Assembly (NCBI GenBank): GCA_965263345.1
Contig: CBDHHC010000024.1
Location: 434,001 to 498,000, forward strand
Source: CBDHHC01 sp965263345
GTDB lineage: Bacteria > Pseudomonadota > Alphaproteobacteria > Rhizobiales > CBDHHC01
DNA length: 64,000 nt
Direction of reading: 5' to 3'
Shown here: piece by piece, positions 8,725 through 17,590 of the stretch
Position numbering within the stretch: the stretch's first letter is position 1
Layout: each line of letters starts with the position of its first letter
Notes under the pieces: model-generated
The model's input: only the letters and a program-made list of their open reading frames with translations
What the model was told of the DNA's origin: nothing
Database searches by the model: none
Made by a program: the position numbers and the translations under genes

Positions 8725-9537
8725 TCATCTTTTCAGTACATGAACATGATCATATAGTTCTTGTGTGAGTTTCTTGCGATCTGATTTATTTTCAAGATTC
8801 TCAAATGGTATTTTATTCCCAATATTTACTTTAATTTTGGAACCAGCAAAACGTCTAAATTCAGCAACTAACAGAGATAATCGAAGTGTCATGCTAAAAT
8901 GGCTGACAATATGAAAAAGTCTGCCATTCTGACCTTCAAAGAAAACTGGCAAAACAGAGGCTTTGGCGGATTGGACAAGTTTCGCGGTAAATGTTTTCCA
9001 GGGAAGCTCCTCAACCTTGCCAAACAGTGTTTGAGCCGTAGCAACACCGCCAGATGGAAAAATGACGATTGTGGTCCCTTCATCCAGCAGCTTTAAAGCT
9101 TCATTACGGGATTTAATATTTGCAGCAAGTGCTTCTTTACTTTCGGTAAAATCAATGGGCAAAGAATAAGGTTCTATTTCTGGAACTTTGAGTAAATCTT
9201 TGTTTATCAGAATTTTAAATGGCCTGCCGAGTTGTTCTGCTAAAGAAAGAATAGCAATACCATCCCCTATACCAAAAGGATGATTTGAAATGATAACCAA
9301 TTTATCATCAGGTGTAAGGTCAAGAGGCCATTTTTTGCACTCAATATCAAGAGAGGTATTCATTAAGGTGAGCATATCACCAATAACACTTTTGGATTTG
9401 CCAACACTTTCATTCCGCCAAATTTCATAAAGGGGAACAAAAAAGTTACGCCCAGATAAAATCTCAACGGAATGTATTATCCAACGTTTCAACCAAGGAT
9501 CATTCGGCGTGGCATAGCTTAGCTCGGGAAATTTCAA
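8725..9537 (-). CDS. Lysophospholipid acyltransferase-family protein
   Basis: 270 residues. The acyltransferase block NHPFGIGDG (the H-x5-D version seen in hemolysin/OlsA-like LPLATs rather than the usual HX4D) is near residue 87. The second block is in TIVIFPSGGVATAQ near 155, and LPVFFEGQNGRLF follows. Enzymes of this class move acyl chains onto lyso-lipids at the inner membrane. The substrate (lysophosphatidate or lyso-ornithine lipid) cannot be told from sequence. Monocistronic, about 96 bp after thrS on the same strand and separated from it by a hairpin. Confidence 0.82.
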   Translation of the reverse strand: MKFPELSYATPNDPWLKRWIIHSVEILSGRNFFVPLYEIWRNESVGKSKSVIGDMLTLMNTSLDIECKKWPLDLTPDDKLVIISNHPFGIGDGIAILSLAEQLGRPFKILINKDLLKVPEIEPYSLPIDFTESKEALAANIKSRNEALKLLDEGTTIVIFPSGGVATAQTLFGKVEELPWKTFTAKLVQSAKASVLPVFFEGQNGRLFHIVSHFSMTLRLSLLVAEFRRFAGSKIKVNIGNKIPFENLENKSDRKKLTQELYDHVHVLKR

Positions 9538-9578
9538 AAGTATAATTCCTGATTAAAAAGCAATTCATCAATTGACGT

Positions 9579-9625
9579 AATATAGGGCGATAATAAAGTC
9601 TTACAAGATCTTATCGCCCTATATT
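9579..9625 (-). terminator. Long hairpin after thrS
   Basis: Perfect 15-bp inverted repeat: AATATAGGGCGATAA at 9579-9593 and its complement at 9611-9625, with a 17-nt loop. It starts 8 bp beyond the thrS stop on the minus strand. No strong T-run follows, so it is either a weak terminator or an mRNA 3'-end stabiliser. Confidence 0.6.
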
Positions 9626-9632
9626 TATGTCT

Positions 9633-11558
9633 TTAACGTTGATCAGGCGCAATAGCTTCTTCTTGTAAGCTTGAAAGTGCCTCATCAACTGTCATAACAG
9701 TTTGTTTCTGAGAGCCAAGTCTACGAATTGAAACGCTATTTTCTTCCTCTTCCCTTTTACCAACGGCCATAATCACAGGGGTTTTTGCAAGAGAGTGCTC
9801 TCGAACTTTTCGATTAATCTTCTCATTCCGAAGGTCAACCTGTGCTTTAAATCCAGCTTTAGTAAATGTCTCTTTGACCTTCACAGCATAATCATCAACT
9901 TCCGATGTAATTGGGCAAACCATTATATGTAATGGTGAGAGCCATAGTGGAAAATGGCCTGAACAGTTCTCAATCAAAATACCTGTAAATCTCTCCAGGG
10001 ACCCAAACATCGCCCTGTGGATCATTACAGGAACATGTTTCTCGCCATCCTCACCAATATAGAAAGCACCAAGACGCCCAGGTAAATTAAGGTCAACCTG
10101 AGTGGTTCCACATTGCCAGTCACGCCCGATAGCGTCCCTTAAAACATACTCAAGTTTTGGACCATAAAACGCCCCCTCACCCGGATTGAGTTGCCAGTCT
10201 AAACCTGCAGCTTCCACAGCATGTTTTAGGGCAGCCTCAGACTTATCCCAGATCTCATCAGAACCAACCCGTTTTTCTGGTCTGTCTGAAAATTTGACAA
10301 CGACATTCTCAAAGCCAAAGTCTTTATAGATCCCCAACATCTGTTGATTAAGTTCAACACAGGCATCCGTAATTTGGTCATCGGTACAGAAGATATGCGC
10401 GTCATCCTGTGTGAAATGTCTCACACGCATAATGCCATGCAAAGCACCGGAAGGTTCATAACGATGCACCTTACCAAACTCAGCCATCTTTAAAGGGAGT
10501 TCGCGATAACTCTTTAAACCATTTTTAAAAATCTGAACATGGCCTGGGCAGTTCATCGGCTTATAGCAAAATACACGCTCATCAGGTGTTTCACTTGTGA
10601 ACATATTCTCACCGAATTTTTCCCAGTGACCAGATTTTTCCCACAAGGTGCGTTCCATCATGTCAGGACTATTGACTTCCTGATAGCCCCATTCCTCTTG
10701 ACGACGACGCATATAAGAAATCAAATTCTGGAATAATCTCCATCCTTTATCATGCCAGAAGACCGACCCTGGCGCTTCTTCCTGCAAATGGAACAAATCC
10801 ATCTCGCGGCCAAGCTTGCGGTGATCTCGCTTCTCAGCTTCTTCAAGCATATGAAGATGTGCTTTAAGGTCTTTATCACTAGCCCATGCTGTTGCATAGA
10901 TCCGCTGCAGCATTGCATTATTGGCATCCCCACGCCAATAAGCACCGGCAATCTTCATCAGCTTAAAGGCCTTACCAACCTGCCCTGTTGATGTCATATG
11001 AGGTCCACGACAAAGATCCAACCATTCACCCTGCTTATAGATCTTGACCTTCTCACCTTTCGGGATCATATCGACGAGTTCAACCTTATAATCCTCGCCT
11101 TTTTCCTTAAAGAACGCTTTGGCATCTTTGCGCGTCCAGATCTCTTTTGTAAAAGGTGCATCACGCTTGATGATCTCGTGCATTTTCTTTTCAATTTTTT
11201 CAAGATCATCAGGCTTAAAGGACTCTTCGCGGGCAAAATCGTAATAAAAGCCATTCTCGATCACAGGCCCGATTGTCACCTGAGTATCAGGGTATAGCTC
11301 TTGAACAGCCTCAGCCATCACATGCGCGCAATCATGACGGATCAGCTCAAGCGCTTCGTCATCTGATCGAGTAATGATTTTTACACTGGCATTGCCCTTA
11401 ATTGGATCAGCTAGATCGACCAATTCGCCATCAATAGATAAAGCAACCGCTTTTTTTGCTAAAGACTTGGAAATAGACGCAGCGAGTTCTGCACCAGTTA
11501 TACCAGTGTCATAATCACGTACATTGCCATCAGGGAAAGTTAGTTGAATCTTAGACAT
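9633..11558 (-). CDS. thrS: Threonyl-tRNA synthetase
   Basis: A 641-residue class II synthetase of full length. An N-terminal TGS domain (about 1-63) is followed by the editing/SAD domain (HDCAHVMAEAVQELYP, CRGPHMTSTG). The catalytic core has the zinc Cys in KPMNCPGHVQIF, motif 2 (HRYEPSGALHGIMRVR, FTQDDAHIFC) and motif 3 (PVMIHRAMFGSLERF). The C-terminal anticodon-binding domain begins near 545 (PLHIMVCPITSE). It charges tRNA-Thr. A hairpin lies immediately downstream. Confidence 0.98.
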   Translation of the reverse strand: MSKIQLTFPDGNVRDYDTGITGAELAASISKSLAKKAVALSIDGELVDLADPIKGNASVKIITRSDDEALELIRHDCAHVMAEAVQELYPDTQVTIGPVIENGFYYDFAREESFKPDDLEKIEKKMHEIIKRDAPFTKEIWTRKDAKAFFKEKGEDYKVELVDMIPKGEKVKIYKQGEWLDLCRGPHMTSTGQVGKAFKLMKIAGAYWRGDANNAMLQRIYATAWASDKDLKAHLHMLEEAEKRDHRKLGREMDLFHLQEEAPGSVFWHDKGWRLFQNLISYMRRRQEEWGYQEVNSPDMMERTLWEKSGHWEKFGENMFTSETPDERVFCYKPMNCPGHVQIFKNGLKSYRELPLKMAEFGKVHRYEPSGALHGIMRVRHFTQDDAHIFCTDDQITDACVELNQQMLGIYKDFGFENVVVKFSDRPEKRVGSDEIWDKSEAALKHAVEAAGLDWQLNPGEGAFYGPKLEYVLRDAIGRDWQCGTTQVDLNLPGRLGAFYIGEDGEKHVPVMIHRAMFGSLERFTGILIENCSGHFPLWLSPLHIMVCPITSEVDDYAVKVKETFTKAGFKAQVDLRNEKINRKVREHSLAKTPVIMAVGKREEEENSVSIRRLGSQKQTVMTVDEALSSLQEEAIAPDQR

Positions 11559-11686
11559 TTTTTCCTCTCACTCTCTGCCAACCAAGCAGGTAAGAATTGA
11601 ATTAAAACTTGTATTTATAAAGAAACGGGTATGCGTATGAACGGAAAGGTTGTCATTGTCAAATGTTTTTTGATCGCAGTTAAATT

Positions 11687-12715
11687 TTACTCTATTTTAA
11701 CCTTAAGTGCACGGAAAAAGACTTTAGGGTGCCGCTCATCATGAGGATTATCTTTTTTTATGTCTTTACAGTCCCGCTTTGCATCATTGACTGTAAAATC
11801 CTTACGTGACTTGCTCCCATCATCACTCAAAATAAGCCATTTCTTATCACTGATTTTCACAACTGCTTCGGGATTACGCTTATTTAAGACCCCATCATCA
11901 TCTAATCGCTTAAGCTTCTTTTTGCCATTCCAGATATAAGCATCAAACTTATCGTCCTGATCAAAATGCTTCGTCTTTTGCACCGGCCCAGCAAGGATGA
12001 GATATTTTGAACCAAAATGGACAATGTCTCGTATCCCGCGATTTTTCAGATCCAATTGATGGGTTTTCTTAATTTTAAATTCCTGCCCCTCTTTCACAAT
12101 ATGCAATAGGGTTGCATTCCCTGTCAGTCCATCATCACCATTAAGTGGAGATCGAAACGCGACCAAAAAACCTCCATCATGATGTGCCGTTAAACCTTCT
12201 ATGTTAATCCCACCTTTTTTAGGCGCAGTTGAAAAAGCCTCATCTTTAAAAATTTTAGCGCTCTGAATAAGAGGAAGTAAATCAACCTGTTTTTCCGATA
12301 AACTAAGTTCCATATTCTGTTGGGACGGAACATTGGTCGCAAAAAACACCTGTCGTGTTTCTTCTCTTTCAGCATGTTTATTAAGTGAATGAGACCCAAT
12401 CCACCAGATCTTATCATCAACTTTAACAGCACCCTCAAGATCCAGTTCAGCTGTTTCCTCAAATCCTAGCAAGGAATTTAAACGTTTTTCTGCCAAAAAC
12501 ATTTGTCCATCTTCTGAATAAAAATAAACTTTATCAAATTCATCAGAAGCTACCAAAATCATATCTTTGCCAATTGATATGGCAGCAGACGCATCACAGT
12601 CACCATAGAATTTTGGCTTCTTTCCAATTTTCATCTTTTCATCCGCGTGTAAAATTAGGGGGAAAAATAATATTAAGCTCACCACGATATAGAAGCTTAT
12701 GAGGGAATAAGACAT
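11687..12715 (-). CDS. Exported DUF3616-family protein
   Basis: 342 residues with a signal segment (LISFYIVVSLILFFPLILHA). The body looks like a beta-propeller-type repeat: CDASAAISIGKDMILVASDE, VKVDDKIWWIGSHS, NIEGLTAHHDGGFLVAFRSP, KWLILSDDG. This matches the pattern of DUF3616 proteins. No catalytic residues are known for the family. Isolated gene; function unknown. Confidence 0.7.
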   Translation of the reverse strand: MSYSLISFYIVVSLILFFPLILHADEKMKIGKKPKFYGDCDASAAISIGKDMILVASDEFDKVYFYSEDGQMFLAEKRLNSLLGFEETAELDLEGAVKVDDKIWWIGSHSLNKHAEREETRQVFFATNVPSQQNMELSLSEKQVDLLPLIQSAKIFKDEAFSTAPKKGGINIEGLTAHHDGGFLVAFRSPLNGDDGLTGNATLLHIVKEGQEFKIKKTHQLDLKNRGIRDIVHFGSKYLILAGPVQKTKHFDQDDKFDAYIWNGKKKLKRLDDDGVLNKRNPEAVVKISDKKWLILSDDGSKSRKDFTVNDAKRDCKDIKKDNPHDERHPKVFFRALKVKIE

Positions 12716-12883
12716 TATAACTCACACCTTTAAATGAAATTAAAAATAAAGATCAATTTATAATCATTGATAAAAACAAATAGATTTTAACATGTTTCAG
12801 TTTAGCCGAAAACTTGTTTCTTTAAGTATTTTCAGATAAATAGTTATAATATTATGATGAGTAGAAAAAGTTCTGGAGGGCAC

Positions 12884-13753
12884 ATGATACTAAATTTTCT
12901 TCGACGTTTATTTGGTTTTAATACATCAGCTACAATTAGTGCTAATGACCTTTCATCTGAAACTTCGGTTCAAACAACCCTCAATGTCGCATCACAGGTC
13001 TCACCCCAAGCTGGCTGGATAGAGTTTCGAGACCTGAATAATGTCGATGAAAGATATCGTCATGCCTTTGTTAAAGCCCAAAGTAGACTGAATGCAATTC
13101 TTGCAAATGAAACTCCCTCTCCAGTTAATTTTGAAGGCCTTATTATTCAAGGTATTTTAATTGATGCATCTACAAGCAATCTTGATGGCCCAGGCAGTAT
13201 TCTTGGTCAGGCTGGTCCGACGCATTTGCGTTCAGATACGGGTGTTCCAGCAATAGGCATCATGCAATTTGACAATAATGACCTAGATCGATTGCTAAAC
13301 AATGGCGAACTGGAAGATGTAATCCTGCACGAAATGTTTCATGCCTTAGGCTCGGGTCCTTTATGGGGATTTAGGGGACTGTTAAATGAACCTGCTCCAA
13401 ATGACCCTCAATATATTGGCCCTAATGCTGTTGCAGAATATCAAATTTTATTAGGAGACACTAACATCACGTCTATCCCTGTTGCAAATACAGGAGGTGC
13501 AGGAACACAAAATGGTCATTGGCGAGAAACAACTTTTGGTACGGAACTAAACACCGGTTTCTTAAATGGCATATCAAGGCCTCTCTCACGAATGTCTATC
13601 GCAGCTTTAAAGGATATTGGATATAAAAATCCAATTATTGATCTCGCAGACCCTTATCGACTCCCCTCGATACCAGAAATCCAATCTCTTGAAAGTGCAC
13701 AACCACGAAGATGCGACATCTGTCACCCTGAATTCCAAGGATTTGGAGAATAA
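12884..13753 (+). CDS. Leishmanolysin-like zinc metalloprotease
   Basis: The frame is open from 12854, but GGAGGG sits five bases before the ATG at 12884, giving 289 residues from MILNFLRRLFGFN. The zinc motif VILHEMFHALGSG (HExxH) is near residue 146-150. The third ligand is probably the His in GHWRETTFG, followed by PLSRMSIAALKDIGY, the met-turn-like ending shared with bacterial leishmanolysin-related (M8-like) proteases. There is no clear signal peptide, although the family is usually secreted. The C-terminus carries an isolated CDICH. Divergent neighbours; monocistronic. Confidence 0.8.
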   Translation: MILNFLRRLFGFNTSATISANDLSSETSVQTTLNVASQVSPQAGWIEFRDLNNVDERYRHAFVKAQSRLNAILANETPSPVNFEGLIIQGILIDASTSNLDGPGSILGQAGPTHLRSDTGVPAIGIMQFDNNDLDRLLNNGELEDVILHEMFHALGSGPLWGFRGLLNEPAPNDPQYIGPNAVAEYQILLGDTNITSIPVANTGGAGTQNGHWRETTFGTELNTGFLNGISRPLSRMSIAALKDIGYKNPIIDLADPYRLPSIPEIQSLESAQPRRCDICHPEFQGFGE

Positions 13754-13762
13754 TTCACAAAA

Positions 13763-13797
13763 ACTCCTGAGCCTTGAGCATAAGAAGGCTCAGGAGT
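13763..13797. terminator. Bidirectional intrinsic terminator
   Basis: ACTCCTGAGCCTT (13763-13775) and AAGGCTCAGGAGT (13785-13797) pair perfectly with a 9-nt loop. It sits between the convergent protease gene and tuf. Confidence 0.85.
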
Positions 13798-13815
13798 ATC
13801 ATTTGTCTAAACGAG

Positions 13816-15009
13816 CTAAGTCACCACGTCAGTGACCATCCCAGCGCCAACCGTTTTACCACCCTCACGGATTGCAAAACGGACTCCTTTCTCAATCCCA
13901 ACGGGTTTATTTAACTCAAAACGAATATCAGCTTGTCCACCTGGTTGCACAAGACCACTGTCATTCTCAACATGAATAACACCGGTCACATCAGTCGTAC
14001 CAAAGAAAAATTGGGGACGATATCCACTGCCAAAAGCTGTGTGACGCCCACCCTCTTCTTTGCCAAGAACAAAGATATGCGCCAATGCCTTCTGGTAAGG
14101 TTTCACGACGCCAGGCCTGGTTAGAATCTGACCTCGTTCCACCTCTTCTCGTTTAACACCACGAAGCAACAAACCAACATTCATACCGGCTTTTGCCTCC
14201 TCAATGTCTTTACGAAAAGCTTGCGTACCAGTGACAACAACCTGTTCTCCGTCTTCTGTATTAAGGCCGATGATTTCAACAGTCTCACCAACCTTAATGA
14301 TTCCACGTTCAACACGACCAGACACAACAGTTCCACGACCAGGGATCGTATGAATGCCTTCAATAGGCATCATAAATGGGCTGTCATAGTCACGCACCGG
14401 ATCGGGTATTTTTGTATCCAATGCTTCAATCAGGTCGACTATACATTGAACATCAGATGACTCAACATCTCCATTGGAAGAAGCTTCCAAAGCCTTCAAT
14501 GCACTACCAAAAATAAATGATACATTTTGATACCCTTGAGACTCTAACAAAGAACCGGTTTCAAGTTGAATCAGCTCTGCCATCTCTTCTCGCTCAGCTG
14601 GTTCTAGCATATCCATCTTGTTCACAAAAACAACGATATGTTCAACATTCACCTGCCTTGCTAATAGAATATGCTCTATCGTCTGCTTGGCAGCACCTTC
14701 AGTACCATCAACAAGCAAAATTGCACCATCCATTTGAGAAGCACCTGTGATCATATTTTTCACATAGTCAGCATGTCCCGGGCAGTCGATATGCGCATAA
14801 TGCCGTTTTACAGACTCATACTCGACATGAGATGTATTAATCGTAATACCTCTTGCCTTTTCTTCCTTGGCATTATCGATCTGATCAAAGGCCAGCCCTT
14901 TCCCGCCTTGTCTGATAGCTTGAACTTGCGTGATAGCAGCTGTTAATGTTGTCTTGCCGTGATCAACATGGCCGATAGTGCCAACATTCACATGTAGTTT
15001 CATAGTCAT
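13816..15009 (-). CDS. tuf: Elongation factor Tu
   Basis: A 397-residue EF-Tu. G1 is GHVDHGKTTL, G3 is DCPGHADYV, and the G4 asparagine is in VFVNKMDML. The family-typical RGITINTSHVEYE and the C-terminal VGAGMVTDVVT are present. It carries aminoacyl-tRNA to the ribosome. The start at 15009 (MTMKLHVN) has GGAGAT upstream; the second ATG (MKLHVN) is also possible. The neighbours are not ribosomal genes, so this may be a separate tuf copy. The 550-bp leader holds two terminator hairpins and a Trp-rich micro-ORF. Confidence 0.98.
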   Translation of the reverse strand: MTMKLHVNVGTIGHVDHGKTTLTAAITQVQAIRQGGKGLAFDQIDNAKEEKARGITINTSHVEYESVKRHYAHIDCPGHADYVKNMITGASQMDGAILLVDGTEGAAKQTIEHILLARQVNVEHIVVFVNKMDMLEPAEREEMAELIQLETGSLLESQGYQNVSFIFGSALKALEASSNGDVESSDVQCIVDLIEALDTKIPDPVRDYDSPFMMPIEGIHTIPGRGTVVSGRVERGIIKVGETVEIIGLNTEDGEQVVVTGTQAFRKDIEEAKAGMNVGLLLRGVKREEVERGQILTRPGVVKPYQKALAHIFVLGKEEGGRHTAFGSGYRPQFFFGTTDVTGVIHVENDSGLVQPGGQADIRFELNKPVGIEKGVRFAIREGGKTVGAGMVTDVVT

Positions 15010-15127
15010 TTTATGATCTCCTATTTCTACAAATTGCGAATTGGCTGACCTCCTCTGTTAGCTAGTCAGATTTGTCAGCCATGTTTTGGTGCACCAAATT
15101 CTATGTGACTGAAAAACAGCCATAAAA

Positions 15128-15163
15128 AAACCCGTTAAGTCTAATGTGCGACCTAACGGGTTT
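15128..15163 (-). terminator. Intrinsic terminator inside the tuf leader
   Basis: Arms AAACCCGTTA (15128-15137) and TAACGGGTTT (15154-15163). On the minus strand the stem is followed by a seven-T run, a textbook intrinsic terminator. It lies 114 bp before tuf. A CGGGTT at about 15180-15175 could pair with the AAACCCG at 15163-15157 (terminator 5' arm in the transcript), an antiterminator-like alternative. Confidence 0.75.
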
Positions 15164-15216
15164 GCGGTTCAATAACCCGAGAGATCTTATTCTCCCAGGC
15201 GAATATATTATGGGAG

Positions 15217-15315
15217 TTATATGTTAAACCACCAATCAAAATCACTTTTCCGATTTGCATTATCGGCAAACCAGTCAGAATTTTCCAATTTCTGTTCTTT
15301 CAATTTTTCATACAT
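15217..15315 (-). CDS. 32-residue Trp-rich micro-ORF, possible leader peptide
   Basis: ATG at 15315, TAA at 15217. The peptide begins MYEKLKEQKLENSDWF and ends DFDWWFNI, with three Trp including a tandem UGG UGG six codons before the stop. A hairpin (CTCCCA/TGGGAG) starts at the stop codon and an intrinsic terminator lies about 55 nt further. Tandem Trp codons before a terminator are the layout of a transcription-attenuation leader, but the downstream gene is tuf. The upstream ribosome-binding site is weak. It could equally be a fortuitous ORF. Confidence 0.35.
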   Translation of the reverse strand: MYEKLKEQKLENSDWFADNANRKSDFDWWFNI

Positions 15316-15329
15316 ATTGATCAATCCAA

Positions 15330-15365
15330 TAAAAAACCCGGTGTACCTGTTTCGGCCTGCCGGGT
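15330..15365 (-). terminator. Intrinsic terminator, distal tuf leader
   Basis: ACCCGG (15336-15341) and CCGGGT (15360-15365) pair around a short loop, followed on the minus strand by a six-T run. It presumably ends the transcript of the EEP hydrolase gene (stop at 15563) or an unannotated short RNA. Confidence 0.7.
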
Positions 15366-15562
15366 CATCTTAAACTCATTTGAGGCCAACTTGCCTCTAT
15401 ATATGATTGAGGCTATGAACGTGTGTCTGAATACAAATATGCCGTGACTTCACTTAGGTAAAGACGCGTAACATCTGCATTTTGTGTTCTTCTTTTAGCC
15501 ATGTCCCAAACCATGAAATAGAAATTATCTTAGCCATTAAATAACATTTTATAAGCTACTTT

Positions 15563-16510
15563 TCAAGATGCTTTTCTTTTGAAATCAAACCATGCAATGA
15601 CAGGAACATGATCAGAGCCAATTTGTGGACCCACCATAATGTGTATCAATTTCAATCTTTCAGGCATCAATATATGATCAATAGGCAATCCAATCGATGG
15701 TAAGAAAAAAATCAGCTTCTTAAAAAGAGTGTATCTAAGACCGCTGACAACTTTTGTGTCTGTGTACTCTGCAATCTTCTGAACTGTATTACTCCACGGT
15801 GCAGCATTGAAATCACCACCTAATAAAATTGGCCGAGTTATTTTTTTAAGTTTACTTTTTAAACCAGTAATCTGGGACCATTGCTGATAAGGATACGGCC
15901 AATGAAGATGAAGTGACCCAATTGTCAGATATTGTCCATGAATATATATTTCTGCCCAGACAAGTCCATTTTTCTCTGTACATCCTTCATCATCTGAAGA
16001 CGTTATTTGATGACGGGAGAGAATTGCAACACTCCCTACAGTCGCAAAGTTACAAATAATTTGATATTGATAAAGTTTTGACAGACGTTCTAGAATAACT
16101 TTGTTCTTGTTTGTGACCTCTTGCAAAGTCACAAAATCAGCTTTTTGCTTTTTAAGGAACGTAACAACTTTGTCCAACGATTTATTACGAAAACTCAAGT
16201 TCATTTGTATAAGCTTAATAGCTGTATTCTCTCGTGGTGGATAAGTTTTTGGTAGCACCACAGAAGCATCAGGAAATGCCGGACTTAAACTCATTAGGCC
16301 TATGAATGATAAAACTCCAGTTACAAATGCAACTTCTCCAAATTTTGTAAATGCTAGCAATAAGCTTAATACAAATAACAAAAGTGAAAGATGTAATCTA
16401 AAATGTGTCAGCGAATCCGCAAGTTGGCTGTAAGGCGATAAAAAGCTAAAAAATATACATATTGCCAAGAAAACAGCGAATAGTACTAGAACTAAAATAA
16501 GTCTCTTCAT
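15563..16510 (-). CDS. Membrane-anchored endonuclease/exonuclease/phosphatase-family protein
   Basis: 315 residues. Three hydrophobic segments occupy about 1-85 (LILVLVLFAVFLAICIFF, LHLSLLLFVLSLLLAF, AFVTGVLSFIGLMSL). The EEP catalytic domain follows: MNLSFRN, DFVTLQEVTNK (metal-binding Glu), IGSLHLHWPYP, LGGDFNAAPWS and IGSDHVPVIAWF (catalytic Asp-His). The membrane-anchored form with a periplasmic EEP domain is widespread and usually of unknown substrate. It starts 10 bp after oxyR ends and is probably in the same transcript. Confidence 0.85.
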   Translation of the reverse strand: MKRLILVLVLFAVFLAICIFFSFLSPYSQLADSLTHFRLHLSLLLFVLSLLLAFTKFGEVAFVTGVLSFIGLMSLSPAFPDASVVLPKTYPPRENTAIKLIQMNLSFRNKSLDKVVTFLKKQKADFVTLQEVTNKNKVILERLSKLYQYQIICNFATVGSVAILSRHQITSSDDEGCTEKNGLVWAEIYIHGQYLTIGSLHLHWPYPYQQWSQITGLKSKLKKITRPILLGGDFNAAPWSNTVQKIAEYTDTKVVSGLRYTLFKKLIFFLPSIGLPIDHILMPERLKLIHIMVGPQIGSDHVPVIAWFDFKRKAS

Positions 16511-16520
16511 AAAGACCTTT

Positions 16521-17429
16521 TTACTCTTTTAAATCTTCAATCATATTTTCCCCACATTCTCTCAAAACATCCCCGAGTGCTTCAAAGTCTGCTGTGCGCG
16601 GGGATGTTTTACGCCAGACAAGCCCTAATGTCCTTTTTGGTTGTGGTTCAGGAAAACGCATAATGTGAATACTCTGACGTCTTCCTATTTCAGCTTTCTG
16701 AGCAATTTCAGGCAACAATGTTGCTCCATATCCATGGGCAACCATTTGAGTAATCGTTGTTAAACTTGCACTTCCAAAATTTGAGAGAGCCTTTGGCTTT
16801 TTAGCTCTACAGAATGCAATAACTTGGTCACGCAAACAATGTCCTTCCTCTAAAAGAAGTAAATCATTTTTTTCAATAGTCTTGAAAGGACTCAAAGTCT
16901 GGTTTTGCATGTTTGTCACCAGAACAAACCGATCAACAAACAATTTTTTAAAGCTAAGTTCTTTATCCTCATCAGTATGAGGAACAGCTATTAAAATAAC
17001 ATCCAAATGACCTTTTTTTAATTCTCGAATAAGGGAAGAGGTCTGACTTTCCCTGATACTTAACTCTAAACTTGGAAAGAGTTTTTTTAATTTTGGTAAG
17101 GCTTTTGGCAGTAAATATGGAGCAACTGTTGGAATGACCCCTATTTTTAGCGGGCCTGATAATAAGTTTTCTTCATGTTGAACACAATCTCTTAAATCCT
17201 GTACAAGATGCAAAATATTTTGAGAGCGTCGCAAAACTTCCTTACCAATTGGAGTGATTTCAATCCTCCCTTTTCCGCGCTCAACAAGTGGGGCACCTAG
17301 CGAGACTTCCAATTCTTTAATTTGCATTGATAAAGCTGGTTGACTTATCGCGCACTCATCTGCCGCTTTTGCAAAATGTAAGTTTTCCGCAAGCGAAATA
17401 AAATAACGAAGTTGTTTTAGTGTGATCAT
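16521..17429 (-). CDS. oxyR: Hydrogen-peroxide-responsive LysR regulator OxyR
   Basis: A 302-residue LysR-type regulator. The winged HTH lies at about 1-60 (LHFAKAADECAISQPALSMQIKEL, split by family convention). The effector domain has the diagnostic OxyR redox site EEGHCLRDQ and, eight residues on, the second cysteine (AFCRAKKP), equivalent to E. coli Cys199/Cys208. In the oxidised state the disulfide activates catalase and peroxidase genes. The start at 17429 (MITLKQLRYF) is the canonical one. The downstream EEP gene is 10 bp away. Confidence 0.95.
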   Translation of the reverse strand: MITLKQLRYFISLAENLHFAKAADECAISQPALSMQIKELEVSLGAPLVERGKGRIEITPIGKEVLRRSQNILHLVQDLRDCVQHEENLLSGPLKIGVIPTVAPYLLPKALPKLKKLFPSLELSIRESQTSSLIRELKKGHLDVILIAVPHTDEDKELSFKKLFVDRFVLVTNMQNQTLSPFKTIEKNDLLLLEEGHCLRDQVIAFCRAKKPKALSNFGSASLTTITQMVAHGYGATLLPEIAQKAEIGRRQSIHIMRFPEPQPKRTLGLVWRKTSPRTADFEALGDVLRECGENMIEDLKE

Positions 17430-17590
17430 TCAGGTGAATCTCATATCTTGTTTTTATTGCATCACACAACAGAAACAAATGAATATTATACATAGATAAT
17501 ATTCATATTAGTTCTAAACTTATCTTCAATGTCAACTTTTGGATAGAATTAGATGCAAGTTTAAGAATATTATGAAATCCACTTTCAGTT

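Larger units (their letters stand above)
15010..15562 (-). other. tuf leader region, 553 bp
   Basis: On the minus strand, in order of transcription, this stretch holds a GC-rich terminator (15365-15330), a 32-codon Trp-containing ORF (15315-15217), a CTCCCA/TGGGAG hairpin directly after its stop, a second terminator (15163-15128), and a GGCTGAC/GTCAGCC stem (about 15080-15040) just before the tuf ribosome-binding site. No tRNA was found despite tRNA-like fragments. It reads like a regulated leader or one or two small RNA genes. Confidence 0.5.

Noticed and set aside
15160..15240. tRNA-like pieces (GGTTCAATAACCC) in the tuf leader, possible tRNA-Trp
   Set aside because: No acceptor, D and anticodon arms could be assembled around it; the fragment belongs to the leader hairpins.
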